The notes: a model not told the origin generated them from the sequence alone. A stretch of DNA of 64,000 nucleotides from Haladaptatus salinisoli (GCF_020614375.1 NZ_CP085330.1:475872-539871), one strand, 5' to 3'; numbered from the stretch's first letter, positions 25,947 through 35,364 are shown. Translations and numbers: made by a program.

Positions 25947-27242
25947 ATGCAAACAGGTTCAGCGGTCATCGCGAAACGAGCGGACGACGGAACAGCGGAA
26001 ACGACGGAGATACGGGCGCTCGCCGACGCGGCGGGCTACGAGGTGGTCGACGCCGTCACCCAATCGCGGCCGGAGGACTCGACGTACCACTTCGGTCGCG
26101 GCAAGGCGGAGGAGTTGGCCGAGACGGTCGCGGAGGCGGGCGCGAGCGCCGTCGTCTTCGACAACCCCCTCAGCCCGCGGCAGACCTCCGAACTCGGGCG
26201 GCTGTGTCCCGACGAGACGGAAATCATCGACCGGTATCGCCTCGTCCTGCACATCTTCGCCCGACGGGCCGGAACGAAGGAGGCCCAACTGCAAGTGAAA
26301 CTCGCGCGACTCCGGTACGAACTCCCCCGAGTGCAAGCGGAGATTCGGCTCGAAAAGGAAGTGGCGAACGAGCGGCGGGCGCGGGGCGGCCTCGGGGAGA
26401 AGGAGAACCGCCGTATCACCGATATCAAAAACCGTATCGACCGAATCGAATCGAAGCTGGACAGCATCTCCGACGTCGGCGGCCAGCGGCGCGAAAAGCG
26501 CCGGAGAGCCGGCTTCGACCTCGTGGCGCTCGCGGGCTATACCAACGCCGGGAAATCGACGCTCCTGCGGCGATTGGCGGACGAGATGGAACTCGACCCG
26601 GAGCGTCACGACGACCTCCACGAGAGCGCCGCGGTCGAAGACCGCCTCTTCGAGACGCTGGAAACGACGACCCGTCGGGCCGAGATTCGGGGGCGGAAGG
26701 CGCTCGTCACCGACACCGTCGGGTTCATCCGAGACCTCCCGCACTGGCTGGTCGAATCGTTCGAGGCGACGCTGACCGAGACCTACGAAGCGGACCTCGT
26801 CTGCCTCGTCGCGGACGCGAGCGACCCGGCGTCCGAACTGCGCGAGAAACTCCGAACCTCGCTCGACCTACTCGAGGGCGAAGCGGAGCGGGTCCTCACG
26901 GTTCTCAACAAGGCGGACCGCGTCGCGGACGACGAACTGGACGAACGAGTCGCGGAAATCGCCGACCTCGCGCCCGACCCCGTCGTCGCGAGCGCGACCG
27001 AGGGGACCGGTATCGACGCGCTCCGGGGGCGAATCGCCGACGAACTGCCCGACCGGAAGACCGACCGACTGCGGCTTCCCAACACGAGCGAGACGATGTC
27101 GTTCCTCTCGTGGCTCTACGACCACGCCCGCGTCGAGTCGGTGCGATATCCGGGCGACAGCGAGCGGGTCGTCGTGGAGTTCGACGCCGACCCCGGCGTG
27201 GCCGAGCGAGCGGCGGCGAAGGCCGCCGCGATTTCGGCTTAA
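25947..27242 (+). CDS. hflX: GTPase HflX
   Basis: 431 aa from the ATG at 25947; a longer open frame upstream lacks family sequence. The N-terminal HflX domain shows TYHFGRGKAEELAE and VVFDNPLSPRQT. The glycine-rich linker NERRARGGLGEKE precedes the coiled helical part, and the G domain has GYTNAGKST (197-204), DTVGF (256-260) and NKAD (321-324). HflX binds the large ribosomal subunit and can split stalled ribosomes. Length fits archaeal members. It precedes nuoB by 86 bp on the same strand, an association of position only. Confidence 0.95.
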   Translation: MQTGSAVIAKRADDGTAETTEIRALADAAGYEVVDAVTQSRPEDSTYHFGRGKAEELAETVAEAGASAVVFDNPLSPRQTSELGRLCPDETEIIDRYRLVLHIFARRAGTKEAQLQVKLARLRYELPRVQAEIRLEKEVANERRARGGLGEKENRRITDIKNRIDRIESKLDSISDVGGQRREKRRRAGFDLVALAGYTNAGKSTLLRRLADEMELDPERHDDLHESAAVEDRLFETLETTTRRAEIRGRKALVTDTVGFIRDLPHWLVESFEATLTETYEADLVCLVADASDPASELREKLRTSLDLLEGEAERVLTVLNKADRVADDELDERVAEIADLAPDPVVASATEGTGIDALRGRIADELPDRKTDRLRLPNTSETMSFLSWLYDHARVESVRYPGDSERVVVEFDADPGVAERAAAKAAAISA

Positions 27243-27328
27243 ATCCGCGCCGACTCGCCCGAATCGTCCTAATATTCATCACTGTCCCTCCCTAACGGCC
27301 TCTAACGCCCGCCGAGGCGGGCGATGGG

Positions 27329-28054
27329 GTGGGGAACGTGAGTGAAAAATCACAGCCAGAGATACAGGAAGGCGGTCCGCCCGAAGACAGGATGGCCACG
27401 CCGACCAGTCGGGAAAAGGCGAAAGAACAGCTACCGAACCGGTTCGACTCGAAGCTCCGAGACGCGCTCGGAACGTCGCCGTTCATCCTCACGAAGTTCG
27501 ATTCGTTCATGAACTGGGTGCGAGGGTCGTCTATGTTCATGCTCCAGTTCGGCATCGCCTGCTGCAGCATCGAGATGATGCACACCTACGCCGTCAAACA
27601 CGACTTGGACCGCTTCGGGGCAGGGGTGCCGCGCGCGTCGCCGCGACAGGCCGACGTCATCATCATCCCGGGGACCATCGTCTCGAAGTTCGCGCCCCGA
27701 ATGAAGCGCGTCTACGACCAGATGCCCGAACCCAAGTTCGTCGTCAGCATGGGGTCGTGCACCTGTTCCGGCGGCCCGTTCCAAGGGGGATACAACGTCA
27801 TCAAGGGCGCGGAGGAGGTGCTTCCGTGCGACATCCACGTCCCCGGATGCCCGCCGCGCCCCGAGGCGCTCATCTACGGCATCGCCAAGTTACAGGAACG
27901 AATCGCCCACGGCGAGGCGAGTCCGGTCGTCGTGAAGCCGTACGAACTGGAGCAGTTCGGCGACCTCGAACGCGACGAACTCGTCGAATCGCTCGCCGAC
28001 CAAATCGACGAGGACACGCTCGTCATGCGCTACAACTGGGTTGATTCGCCGTGA
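27329..28054 (+). CDS. nuoB: NADH-quinone oxidoreductase subunit B
   Basis: 241 aa from a GTG at 27329, or 238 aa from the GTG at 27338, which gives the more usual N-terminus MSEKSQ. NuoB carries cluster N2, the last Fe-S centre before quinone in complex I. Ligands are the CC pair at C78-C79 (GIACCSIEMM), C144 (SMGSCTCSGG) and C174 (VPGCPPRPEAL). The stop overlaps the GTG of nuoCD by four bases (GTGA). No nuoA gene lies upstream; hflX is there instead. Confidence 0.94.
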   Translation: MGNVSEKSQPEIQEGGPPEDRMATPTSREKAKEQLPNRFDSKLRDALGTSPFILTKFDSFMNWVRGSSMFMLQFGIACCSIEMMHTYAVKHDLDRFGAGVPRASPRQADVIIIPGTIVSKFAPRMKRVYDQMPEPKFVVSMGSCTCSGGPFQGGYNVIKGAEEVLPCDIHVPGCPPRPEALIYGIAKLQERIAHGEASPVVVKPYELEQFGDLERDELVESLADQIDEDTLVMRYNWVDSP

Positions 28055-29694
28055 GTTCGGGAGTGCAGGAACCGCTGGTCGACGACGACGAACTCGCGGA
28101 GTTGCTGGGCGATCACGTCATCGGCCGCGACGACCACTACAACGCGCCGGGCTTCGTGATTCGACCCGACGAGGTGCAGGACGCGCTCACCCTCCTGCGC
28201 GACGAGGCCGGATTCGACCACCTCTCGTGTCTGACGGCCCAACAGTACCGCGACCGCTACGAGAGCATCTACCACCTGAAGAAGTACGACGACCCGCGAC
28301 AGGAGGTGAGCGTCGTCGTGCCGACGTCCACGGACGAGCCGGTGAGCCAGACGGCCGAACCCGTCTACCGCACCGCGAACTGGCACGAGCGCGAGGCGCA
28401 CGACCTCGTCGGCATCGAGTACGACGGGCACCCGGACATGCGTCGCATCCTGCTGCCCGAGACGTGGCAGGGCCACCCGCTCTCGCTGGACTACGATCAG
28501 GACAGACCCCAGATAGTGACGCTGGAGGAGCACCGGAACCCGCTGTTGGAAGACCACGTCGGCGGCGACGCGGACACCATCTTCATCAACATCGGGCCGC
28601 ACCACCCGGCCACACACGGCGTGCTCCATCTCGAAACCGTGTTGGACGGCGAGCAGGTGCTCGACGTGGAACCGGACATCGGCTACCTCCACCGCTGCGA
28701 GGAGCAGATGGCCCAGACCGGCAACTACCGGCACGAGATAATGCCGTACCCCGACCGGTGGGACTACACCGCGAACATGACCAACGAGTGGGCGTACGCG
28801 CGGGCCATCGAGGACCTCGCGGACATCGACGTTCCGGACTACGCGAAGGTGCTTCGGACGCTCGGGGTCGAACTCTCGCGGATGGCGGGACACTTCCTCG
28901 CGGTCGGAACGTTCGCGCTGGACGTGTACGGCGATTTCACCGCCATCTTCCAGTACGCGTTCCGCGACCGCGAGAAGACCCAGAGCATCCTGGAGGACCT
29001 CACCGGCCAGCGCATGATGTTCAACTACTTCCGCCTCGGGGGGGTCATCTGGGACATTCCGGAGCCGCGCGAGGAGTTCTTCGAGAAGACGCGCGACTTC
29101 GTCGACGCGCTGCCGAGGGCGCTCGAGGAGTACCACAACCTCCTCACGAACAACGAGATATTCCAACTCCGGTGCGTCGGCACGGGCGTCCTCGAACCCG
29201 ACGTCGCGAAGGAGTACGGCGTGACCGGGCCGGTCGCCCGCGGGTCGGGCGTCGACTACGACCTGCGCCGCGACGACCCCTACGGCTACTACCCGGAACT
29301 CGATTGGGAGGTCGTCACCGAGGACGGGTGCGACAACTACTCGCGCGTGCTGGTTCGCCTCCGGGAGGTTCAGCAATCGGCCAGAATCGTCGAGCAGTGC
29401 GTCGAACTGCTCGAAGACTGGCCGGAAGACGACCGCGAACTCCAGTCGAACGTCCCCAGGACGCTCAAACCGCCGATGGACGCCGAAACGTACCGCGCGG
29501 TCGAAGCCGCGAAGGGCGAACTCGGCGTCTACATCCGCTCCGACAACACGTCGAAGCCGGCGCGCTTCAAGATTCGCAGCCCGTGTTTCCACAACCTCTC
29601 CGCGCTTCCGGAGATGGCGACCGGCGAGTACGTGCCGGACCTCATCGCGTCGCTCGGGAGCCTTGACATCGTGCTCGGGAGCGTCGACCGATGA
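28051..29694 (+). CDS. nuoCD: NADH-quinone oxidoreductase fused subunit C/D
   Basis: 547 aa. The first ~165 residues are the 30-kDa NuoC domain (NWHEREAHDLVGIEYDGHPD signature), fused to the 49-kDa NuoD domain. In NuoD, GPHHPATHGVLHL has the quinone-site His loop and YPDRWDYTANM the conserved Tyr. RCEEQMAQTGNYR matches the hydrogenase-derived fold. The C-terminus ends DIVLGSVDR as in complete NuoD. A fused CD is usual in haloarchaea. Starts at a GTG inside the nuoB stop and its stop overlaps the nuoI ATG (ATGA), so the three are translationally coupled. Confidence 0.95.
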   Translation: MSSGVQEPLVDDDELAELLGDHVIGRDDHYNAPGFVIRPDEVQDALTLLRDEAGFDHLSCLTAQQYRDRYESIYHLKKYDDPRQEVSVVVPTSTDEPVSQTAEPVYRTANWHEREAHDLVGIEYDGHPDMRRILLPETWQGHPLSLDYDQDRPQIVTLEEHRNPLLEDHVGGDADTIFINIGPHHPATHGVLHLETVLDGEQVLDVEPDIGYLHRCEEQMAQTGNYRHEIMPYPDRWDYTANMTNEWAYARAIEDLADIDVPDYAKVLRTLGVELSRMAGHFLAVGTFALDVYGDFTAIFQYAFRDREKTQSILEDLTGQRMMFNYFRLGGVIWDIPEPREEFFEKTRDFVDALPRALEEYHNLLTNNEIFQLRCVGTGVLEPDVAKEYGVTGPVARGSGVDYDLRRDDPYGYYPELDWEVVTEDGCDNYSRVLVRLREVQQSARIVEQCVELLEDWPEDDRELQSNVPRTLKPPMDAETYRAVEAAKGELGVYIRSDNTSKPARFKIRSPCFHNLSALPEMATGEYVPDLIASLGSLDIVLGSVDR

Positions 29695-30152
29695 TCGGGA
29701 TACTGAAATCGATGGCGACGACGATGAAACACGCGCTCGACGGGGCGACGTTCACGGTGGAGTATCCGGATGTCGCGCCCGAGGTGAGCCCGCGCTTCCG
29801 CGGCATCCACAAGTTCAGCCAGGAGCGCTGCATCTGGTGTCGCCAGTGCGAGAACGTCTGCCCGAACGACACCATCCAGATAGTGATGGACGACCAACGA
29901 AACGGCGAGCAGTACAACCTCCACGTCGGCCAGTGCATCTACTGCCGACTCTGCGAGGAGGTCTGTCCGGTGGACGCGATTTTGCTGACCCAGAACTTCG
30001 AGTTCACGGGCGACACGAAGGACGAGTTGGTCTACAACAAAGAGCAACTGAAGAACGTCCCGTGGTACAAGGACATCGACCCGCTGGAGTCGCGCGAACC
30101 CGACAGGGGCGCGTGGATCGGCGAGGGCGAGGGGGACGTTGACTACCAGTAG
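29691..30152 (+). CDS. nuoI: NADH-quinone oxidoreductase subunit I
   Basis: 153 aa. Two ferredoxin-type [4Fe-4S] motifs, CIWCRQCENVCP (C47, C50, C53, C57) and CIYCRLCEEVCP (C82, C85, C88, C92), are the N6a/N6b clusters that feed N2 in NuoB. In haloarchaea nuoH normally precedes nuoI and nuoJKLMN follow it. Here nuoI directly follows nuoCD and the next DNA is unrelated, so the set stops after the quinone-reducing module. Start ATG at 29691 overlaps the nuoCD stop. Confidence 0.95.
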   Translation: MIGILKSMATTMKHALDGATFTVEYPDVAPEVSPRFRGIHKFSQERCIWCRQCENVCPNDTIQIVMDDQRNGEQYNLHVGQCIYCRLCEEVCPVDAILLTQNFEFTGDTKDELVYNKEQLKNVPWYKDIDPLESREPDRGAWIGEGEGDVDYQ

Positions 30153-30209
30153 TTTCGGGCGGTCGGCGTTCGATAGCCCGTTCGCGCGACGGTAGCGGAT
30201 TCGAACTCC

Positions 30210-30546
30210 GGGCCGCTTCCCGCGTCACCGCCGCCATCTCGATTTTTTCGTCGCGTATTTCGACGACGAGCAGATTCGAACTCGCCGGGTTTTTCCACGG
30301 ATACTCGCCGGACGGTCCCGATTCCGCGTCGACGTTCACGGTGTACGCACCGCGCCGTACGTCGAACACGGTTTTCGAAGATTCGACGCGAACGATGCGC
30401 ACGTCGAACGTTACGGCTTCGGAAGCGTCGTTCGACGCGGACGCCGAGCGACCGTCGTCGTACAGAATATCGTGGAGCGAGAGACAGCCCGACGGGGGGT
30501 GTACCCCCGTCGGAACTGCCTTCGCGAATCGTCGTTTCGTGATCAT
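30210..30546 (-). pseudogene. Possible degraded lipoprotein gene downstream of nuoI
   Basis: From 30546 the frame reads MITKRRFAKAVPTGVHPPSG then CLSL, which looks like a damaged Tat-lipobox signal: RR-F, then a Gly-Cys, but with prolines in place of the hydrophobic core. The next ~60 residues (VTFDVRIVRVESSKTVFDV ... YPWKNPASSNLLVVEIRDE) look like a real acidic beta-rich domain. Beyond about 30230 the frame turns arginine-rich and runs antisense into nuoI, so the C-terminus seems lost. It could also be a small intact but divergent gene; I lean to a remnant. Confidence 0.35.
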
Positions 30547-30580
30547 CGGTCGAATCGGCGGGGGGGTCGAACGGGCGTAA

Positions 30581-31984
30581 TCAGGCTAACCGCCGCACGC
30601 CGTAGTAAATCCGCTTTCGCTGGTAGACCAGTTCGCCGACGGCCAAGCCGAGCACCAGCAGGATGGCGAACAGCGCGGCGATGAAGGCGTACTCGCTCAT
30701 CCAGATGGGGCGGATGAACGGCGTCACCTGGTCCCACTGCTCGCCGTACTGTCGCATCTCGTCCTCGAACGACGTTCCGCTGAACGCGTCGGCCAGTAAC
30801 ACCGACATCTTCACGCTGTCGCCCGTACCGGGGTCGATGTTCGCGCTGCCGTGCACCTGATACTCGCCGGTGACGCCGAGGTCGGCCATCGTCGGGCCGT
30901 TCGACCCGCCGCCGTGGGCGATTCGCTCGGCGTCGTAGGGGAGCCACGGGGAGTAGAACTCCCAGACTATCTTCCCCTTCGGCGTCACTTCGAGGACGCG
31001 GTGGTTCGAGGAGTCGACGATGAGCGTGTTGCCGTTCGGCAGGCGGTCGGCGTCGCGGGGCCAGGTGAATTTCTCGGACGAACCCATCTGCCACGTCTTC
31101 TCCCAGCTACCGCCGCGCTTGGCGTACTCGACGACGCGGTGGTTGTGCGAGTCGGCGACGAGGATGGTCGGATTGCCCGACTCGCTTTCGAGGTAGTCGG
31201 GGTTGTGCTGCTCGTAGAGGATGTCGTGGTTGCTACCGTCCTCGCCGAGTTTCACCGTGACGTTCTTCGTTTCGCGGTCGATGACGAGGACTTCGTCCAT
31301 GTTCCGCGGGTCGGCCATGTACTTACCCGGGCCGATCTTGTCCACGTCGTTGACGTGCGTCCAGTCGCCCGTGTACTCGTCCATTCCGGCGCTCTTCTCG
31401 TAGTAGTTGCGGAAGTACCAGCGCCAGACGATTTTATCCTTCTCCAGGTCGTAGACGTAGATGCTGTCGTCGTTCTGCCCGGTGGTTTCGTTGTAGGCGC
31501 GCATGTTGGCGACGAGCAACTGCGTCCCGTTGTTGATGAGGTCGACGTCGTGCGTGTCGTGGATTTCGAGGAACTGCTTCCAGACCTTCTCCTTGGTCTC
31601 CGGATTGTACTCGTAGACGAGCGTGCCGCCGCGCTGCGTCGAGACGACGAACAGGTTTCCGTTCGGAAGCGGGTCGACGTCGTAGAACCACGTCGCGCCT
31701 TCCTTCGACCCGTTGTGCACCCACTCGACGTTCCCCTTCGGGCCGACGGCGACGAGGCGGGCGGGCTTTTTCTTGTTCCCCTTCCCCTGGAAGTGGAACC
31801 CTTGGACGCTGATGACCGTCGTTCCGTTGGCGGGGCTCTCGATGGTTCCTCGTTGGAGGTTCGATTCCTCTTGGTCGTACGTTATCGCGGAGACGGCGGA
31901 GGGCGCGAGCAGGGCGACGACCAGCAGTAAGACGACACCGCGCACGATCCACGGCCGCGGCGGTAGTCGTTCCGTCCAGTCCAT
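30581..31984 (-). CDS. Arylsulfotransferase (ASST)-like membrane protein
   Basis: 467 aa with an N-terminal signal anchor (about 13-35) and a C-terminal helix (about 425-447), the domain between them facing outside. The domain is a beta-propeller with blades ending in IVWRWYFRNYY, TYVHVND-like WTHVNDVDKIG, SNHDILYEQHNPDY and SNHRVLEVTPKGKIVWEF. The pairs NNGTQLLVANMR and HVNDVD are typical of the arylsulfotransferase family, which in bacteria moves sulfate between phenols. The catalytic His would sit in the HDTHDVDLI or NHDIL segments. Archaeal substrate unknown; a purely structural propeller is an alternative. Confidence 0.78.
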   Translation of the reverse strand: MDWTERLPPRPWIVRGVVLLLVVALLAPSAVSAITYDQEESNLQRGTIESPANGTTVISVQGFHFQGKGNKKKPARLVAVGPKGNVEWVHNGSKEGATWFYDVDPLPNGNLFVVSTQRGGTLVYEYNPETKEKVWKQFLEIHDTHDVDLINNGTQLLVANMRAYNETTGQNDDSIYVYDLEKDKIVWRWYFRNYYEKSAGMDEYTGDWTHVNDVDKIGPGKYMADPRNMDEVLVIDRETKNVTVKLGEDGSNHDILYEQHNPDYLESESGNPTILVADSHNHRVVEYAKRGGSWEKTWQMGSSEKFTWPRDADRLPNGNTLIVDSSNHRVLEVTPKGKIVWEFYSPWLPYDAERIAHGGGSNGPTMADLGVTGEYQVHGSANIDPGTGDSVKMSVLLADAFSGTSFEDEMRQYGEQWDQVTPFIRPIWMSEYAFIAALFAILLVLGLAVGELVYQRKRIYYGVRRLA

Positions 31985-32176
31985 AGACTATACTCGGGAA
32001 CGTTCACTTTGAGTATTTTGTGTTTCGTCCGGCACTGTTGGCGGGTGATTTTGCGCCGGTCGGCCTTGATACCGAGGCTGACAATCGGTACGGAATAGTC
32101 ATCGACGCGTCGTCCGACCCGGCGACGACCCCTACTCGTTCGGGCCGGGGGACGGTCGAAGGCGGCGACGTACTCG

Positions 32177-34375
32177 TCACTCGTCGACCCGTTCGACGCC
32201 CGTGAACTCGAACCGCGCTCCGCCCGCGCTCGACTCGCCGAGCGAGACGCGCCAGTCGTGCGCCTCGGCGATCTGCTCGACGATGGTCAGGCCGAACCCG
32301 GTGCCGCCCTCGTCGGAGGAGTGGCCCGACTCGAACACCGTCTGGCGGTCGGCGGGCGGGACGCCGGGACCGTCGTCTTCGACGTAGAAGCCGGTTTCGA
32401 GTTCGCCGACGACGACCGTCGCGTCTGGGCCGCCGTGCTCGACGGCGTTCCGGAACAGATTTTCGAGCAACTGCTGGAGCCGACTCGCGTCCGCGTCGAC
32501 GGTCGAATCCCACGAGGCGTCGAGGGTCGCCGACTCCGTCTCGACCGACGCCCACGCGCTCGCCGTGACCGCCTTCCCGTCGACCGGTTCGGTTTCGCTG
32601 ACCGTCCGCCCGTGTCGCGCCAGCGTCAGCACGTCCTCGACGATGCCCGCCATCCGGTCGTGAGCGCGGACTATCCGATCCAGGTGCTCGTCTTCTCCCG
32701 TCGCCCGGTACATGTCGAGGTATCCCTGCGCGACGTTGAGGGGATTACGCAGGTCGTGGGAGACGACGCTGGCGAACTCCTCGAGGCGCTCGTTCTGGCG
32801 CTCCAGTTCGCGTTGGTCGGCCTTCCGTTCGTCCTCGCGCTCGGCCCTGTCGAGGGCGGCCGCGGTGTTCGAGGCGAGCAGTTGGGCGTAGTACACGTCG
32901 ATGTCGTCCAGTCGCTCGCCGCCGAACGCCATCACGCCGCGGTCACCCAACGGAACGAGCGCCTCCGACTGGTCGTCGGTCGTGTTCCGTCGCCGGACGA
33001 CCGCCTCGCCGGTTTCGAAGGCGTCGAGCGCGGCGCTCGGGTCGGGTACCGTCTCGGAGCCCCCGCGCGCTTCGTAGTGCTCTTCGGTTCTGGCGGCCAA
33101 CCGGAACGCCGCGTCGTCGTACCGCCAGATGCTGGTCATCGGGAGGTCGAGAACGTCGCGCGCCGCCCGAACCGCGATTTCGCTGACCGCGGTCGTCGTC
33201 TCGGCGGCCATCAGTTCGCGGGTCACGTCGTGGAGGGCTTCGAGCGTCCGCTCCCCGCTCTTCCGACCGGTCACGTCCCGGGAGTTGAGCACCAGTCCTT
33301 CGACGGCGGGGTCGTCGAGTCGGTTCTCGCCCGTCGTCTCGAGGTAGCGCCACGATCCGTCGGCGCGGCGGAATCGGTACGTGATGGTTCGATAGCTGTC
33401 AGCGTCGTCGACGACCTGGTGGAACGTCTCGACCACGCGGGGGCGGTCGTCGGGGTGGACGTACTCGAACGAAACGTCCCCCACGACCTCGTCCGGGGCG
33501 TAGCCGAAGCGTTCGATGGACGGACTGTGGTAGCGGAAGACGCCCGACTCGTCGACGAGCGCGATGAGGTCGTGCGAGTGTTCGATGAGCGCGTGCAACC
33601 TGTCTTCCGTTCGTTTTCGGTCGGTCACGTCCCGAACCGATCCGATGGTCGCCGGGCGACCCTCGTAGCTCGTCCGGCGGACGGAGAAATCCCCGTGGCG
33701 CGTCTCCCCGTCTTTCGTCCGGAATCTGGCCTCGTAGATCGAAACGGCGTGTTCGCCGCTCTCACGGCTCGCCACGACGTCCCTCACGCGGTCGTGGTCG
33801 TCCGGATGGAGGAGCGACCAGACGTTCATGCCGCACAGTTCGTCGGCGTCGTAGCCGGTGAGTTCGCACGCCCGCTGGTTGACGAAGGTTAACCGGTCGT
33901 CCCGGTAGATGTAGATGGCGTCGTGGCTCCCCTCCACGACGGTGCGGTAGTGTTCTTCCCGCTCGCGAAGCGCGTCGTCGGTGCGGTACGAGTGGACAGC
34001 CTTCTCGATGCGGTTCGCCAGCACCGCGCACTGGTCGCTCGAAACGTCCTTCTGGAAGTAGTCCGTGACGCCCGCGGATATCGCACGACTCGCTAACGCC
34101 TCGCTGCCGACGCTGGTGAAGAGGATGAACGGGAGTTCCGGGCGGAGTTCGCGAACCGTCTCGAGGAAGTCGAGTCCGTTCGCGTCGCCCAACTCGTGGT
34201 CGCAGACGATGCAGTCGATACCGCCTTTTCGAACTTCCTCGCGGGCGTCCGCGACCGAGGACGCCGTTCGGAGCCGCAACCGCTCCGACTCCCGTTCGAG
34301 GAACGTCGCCGCGAGGTCGAGCAGGTCTTCGTCGTCGTCAACGTGCAGGACGACGATGGGCGGTGAGTCACTCAT
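32177..34375 (-). CDS. Hybrid receiver-PAS-PAS-GAF sensor histidine kinase
   Basis: 732 aa from the ATG at 34375. Domain order: response-regulator receiver (about 5-120; acidic pocket HVDDDEDL, phosphoacceptor D59 in IVCDHEL, K in YFQKDV), PAS (about 140-265, with DVTDRK end), second PAS (about 268-385), a GAF-like domain (about 395-530), HisKA (VVSHDLRNPLN with the phosphorylated His) and HATPase_c (NLFRNAVEHG, EDDGPGVPP, GTGFGLTIVEQI). No transmembrane helix, so it senses cytoplasmic signals. A separate output regulator is not adjacent; the small HalOD1 proteins elsewhere in the window could be partners, but that is speculation. Confidence 0.93.
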   Translation of the reverse strand: MSDSPPIVVLHVDDDEDLLDLAATFLERESERLRLRTASSVADAREEVRKGGIDCIVCDHELGDANGLDFLETVRELRPELPFILFTSVGSEALASRAISAGVTDYFQKDVSSDQCAVLANRIEKAVHSYRTDDALREREEHYRTVVEGSHDAIYIYRDDRLTFVNQRACELTGYDADELCGMNVWSLLHPDDHDRVRDVVASRESGEHAVSIYEARFRTKDGETRHGDFSVRRTSYEGRPATIGSVRDVTDRKRTEDRLHALIEHSHDLIALVDESGVFRYHSPSIERFGYAPDEVVGDVSFEYVHPDDRPRVVETFHQVVDDADSYRTITYRFRRADGSWRYLETTGENRLDDPAVEGLVLNSRDVTGRKSGERTLEALHDVTRELMAAETTTAVSEIAVRAARDVLDLPMTSIWRYDDAAFRLAARTEEHYEARGGSETVPDPSAALDAFETGEAVVRRRNTTDDQSEALVPLGDRGVMAFGGERLDDIDVYYAQLLASNTAAALDRAEREDERKADQRELERQNERLEEFASVVSHDLRNPLNVAQGYLDMYRATGEDEHLDRIVRAHDRMAGIVEDVLTLARHGRTVSETEPVDGKAVTASAWASVETESATLDASWDSTVDADASRLQQLLENLFRNAVEHGGPDATVVVGELETGFYVEDDGPGVPPADRQTVFESGHSSDEGGTGFGLTIVEQIAEAHDWRVSLGESSAGGARFEFTGVERVDE

Positions 34376-34506
34376 TCTCAGTCGTTTCGTTGACAGACTG
34401 AGTACGCCACCATAGTTGTTGCGTCTGTGAGGTATACGGCCTGTCAATAGCGTCTCGCCGAGCGCTTTTACTGGTTGGGTGCGCTAGTCGACGTAGGGGG
34501 AGGAGG

Positions 34507-35136
34507 ATGTTCGAGGACAGAACGGACGCGGGAGAGCAACTCGCCGACCTCGTCGTGCGCGAAGGGGTGGCGGCGGACATCGTACTCGCCATTCCGCGGG
34601 GCGGGCTACCGGTCGGACGGCCGGTAGCCGACGCGCTCGGCGTCCCGCTGGACGTGGTGGTCGCCAAGAAACTGGGCGCGCCCGGCAACCCCGAACTCGC
34701 CATCGGCGCGGTCGGTGCGGACGGGAGCGTCTGGCTGAACGACGAACTCATCGACCGGTTAGGCGTGGACGGCGCCTACGTCGAACGAGAGCGCGAGCGA
34801 CAGGCCGAAGCGGCCCGCGAGAAGGCGTCGACGTATCGGGGCGACGAACCGATTCCGGACGTCGCGGGCGACCGAGTCGTCGTCGTGGACGACGGCGTCG
34901 CCACGGGAGCGACGACCATCGCGTGCCTCAGGCAGGTGCGAAACGCGGGGGCGAGCCGCGTCGTCCTCGCCGTACCCGTCGGTTCGCCCCGGTCGGTCGA
35001 GCAACTGGCCGACGAGGCGGACGACGTCCTCTGCGTCGAGGTTCCGCCGTACTTCAGCGCGGTCGGGCAGTTCTATCGGGCGTTCGAGCAGGTGCCGGAC
35101 GAGGTGGCGAGGACGTACCTGGACGAGGGGGCGTAG
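34507..35136 (+). CDS. Phosphoribosyltransferase domain protein
   Basis: 209 aa. The PRPP-binding motif is VVVVDDGVATGATT, with AIPRGGLPVGRPVADAL as the N-terminal loop seen in stand-alone PRTase proteins. VVAKKLGAPGNPELAIGAV is a diagnostic stretch of the group that is often annotated simply as phosphoribosyltransferase and not linked to one base. Substrate unknown. It lies divergent from the kinase gene (131-bp gap) and upstream of tfb. Confidence 0.9.
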   Translation: MFEDRTDAGEQLADLVVREGVAADIVLAIPRGGLPVGRPVADALGVPLDVVVAKKLGAPGNPELAIGAVGADGSVWLNDELIDRLGVDGAYVERERERQAEAAREKASTYRGDEPIPDVAGDRVVVVDDGVATGATTIACLRQVRNAGASRVVLAVPVGSPRSVEQLADEADDVLCVEVPPYFSAVGQFYRAFEQVPDEVARTYLDEGA

Positions 35137-35222
35137 GACGATCAAACCGACGTCCTCGGTTCAATCGTCTCATCAGCGTACCCGATACGAGCCGAAAAAT
35201 CAACGCAAAATCACCCGGCGTA

Positions 35223-35300
35223 AAACCGATACAGTTTTGTCGGTTTCGTTTCAGGATTTCGCGGTTCGCCGAGCAATAAAACCGCCGTTGGTGCCGGTTT
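35223..35300. promoter_or_regulatory. Two inverted repeats AAACCG...CGGTTT upstream of tfb
   Basis: Arm pairs are 35223-35229 (AAACCGA) with 35240-35246 (TCGGTTT), and 35279-35284 (AAACCG) with 35295-35300 (CGGTTT). They lie 50-130 bp before the tfb TATA box. They could be operator sites or, since they follow the phosphoribosyltransferase gene, part of its terminator. Assignment is speculative. Confidence 0.35.
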
Positions 35301-35349
35301 CAGGCCTCACATCTGGGCATCGCGGAAAATCATAAAAGACACCATACTG

Positions 35350-35364
35350 CGAAACATTTAAGTA
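35350..35364 (+). promoter_or_regulatory. BRE/TATA promoter of tfb
   Basis: The sequence cgaaacatttaagta is a textbook haloarchaeal BRE (cgaaac) plus TATA element (tttaagta). Transcription would start about 25 bp downstream, giving a leader of roughly 60 nt before the ATG at 35450. Confidence 0.7.
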
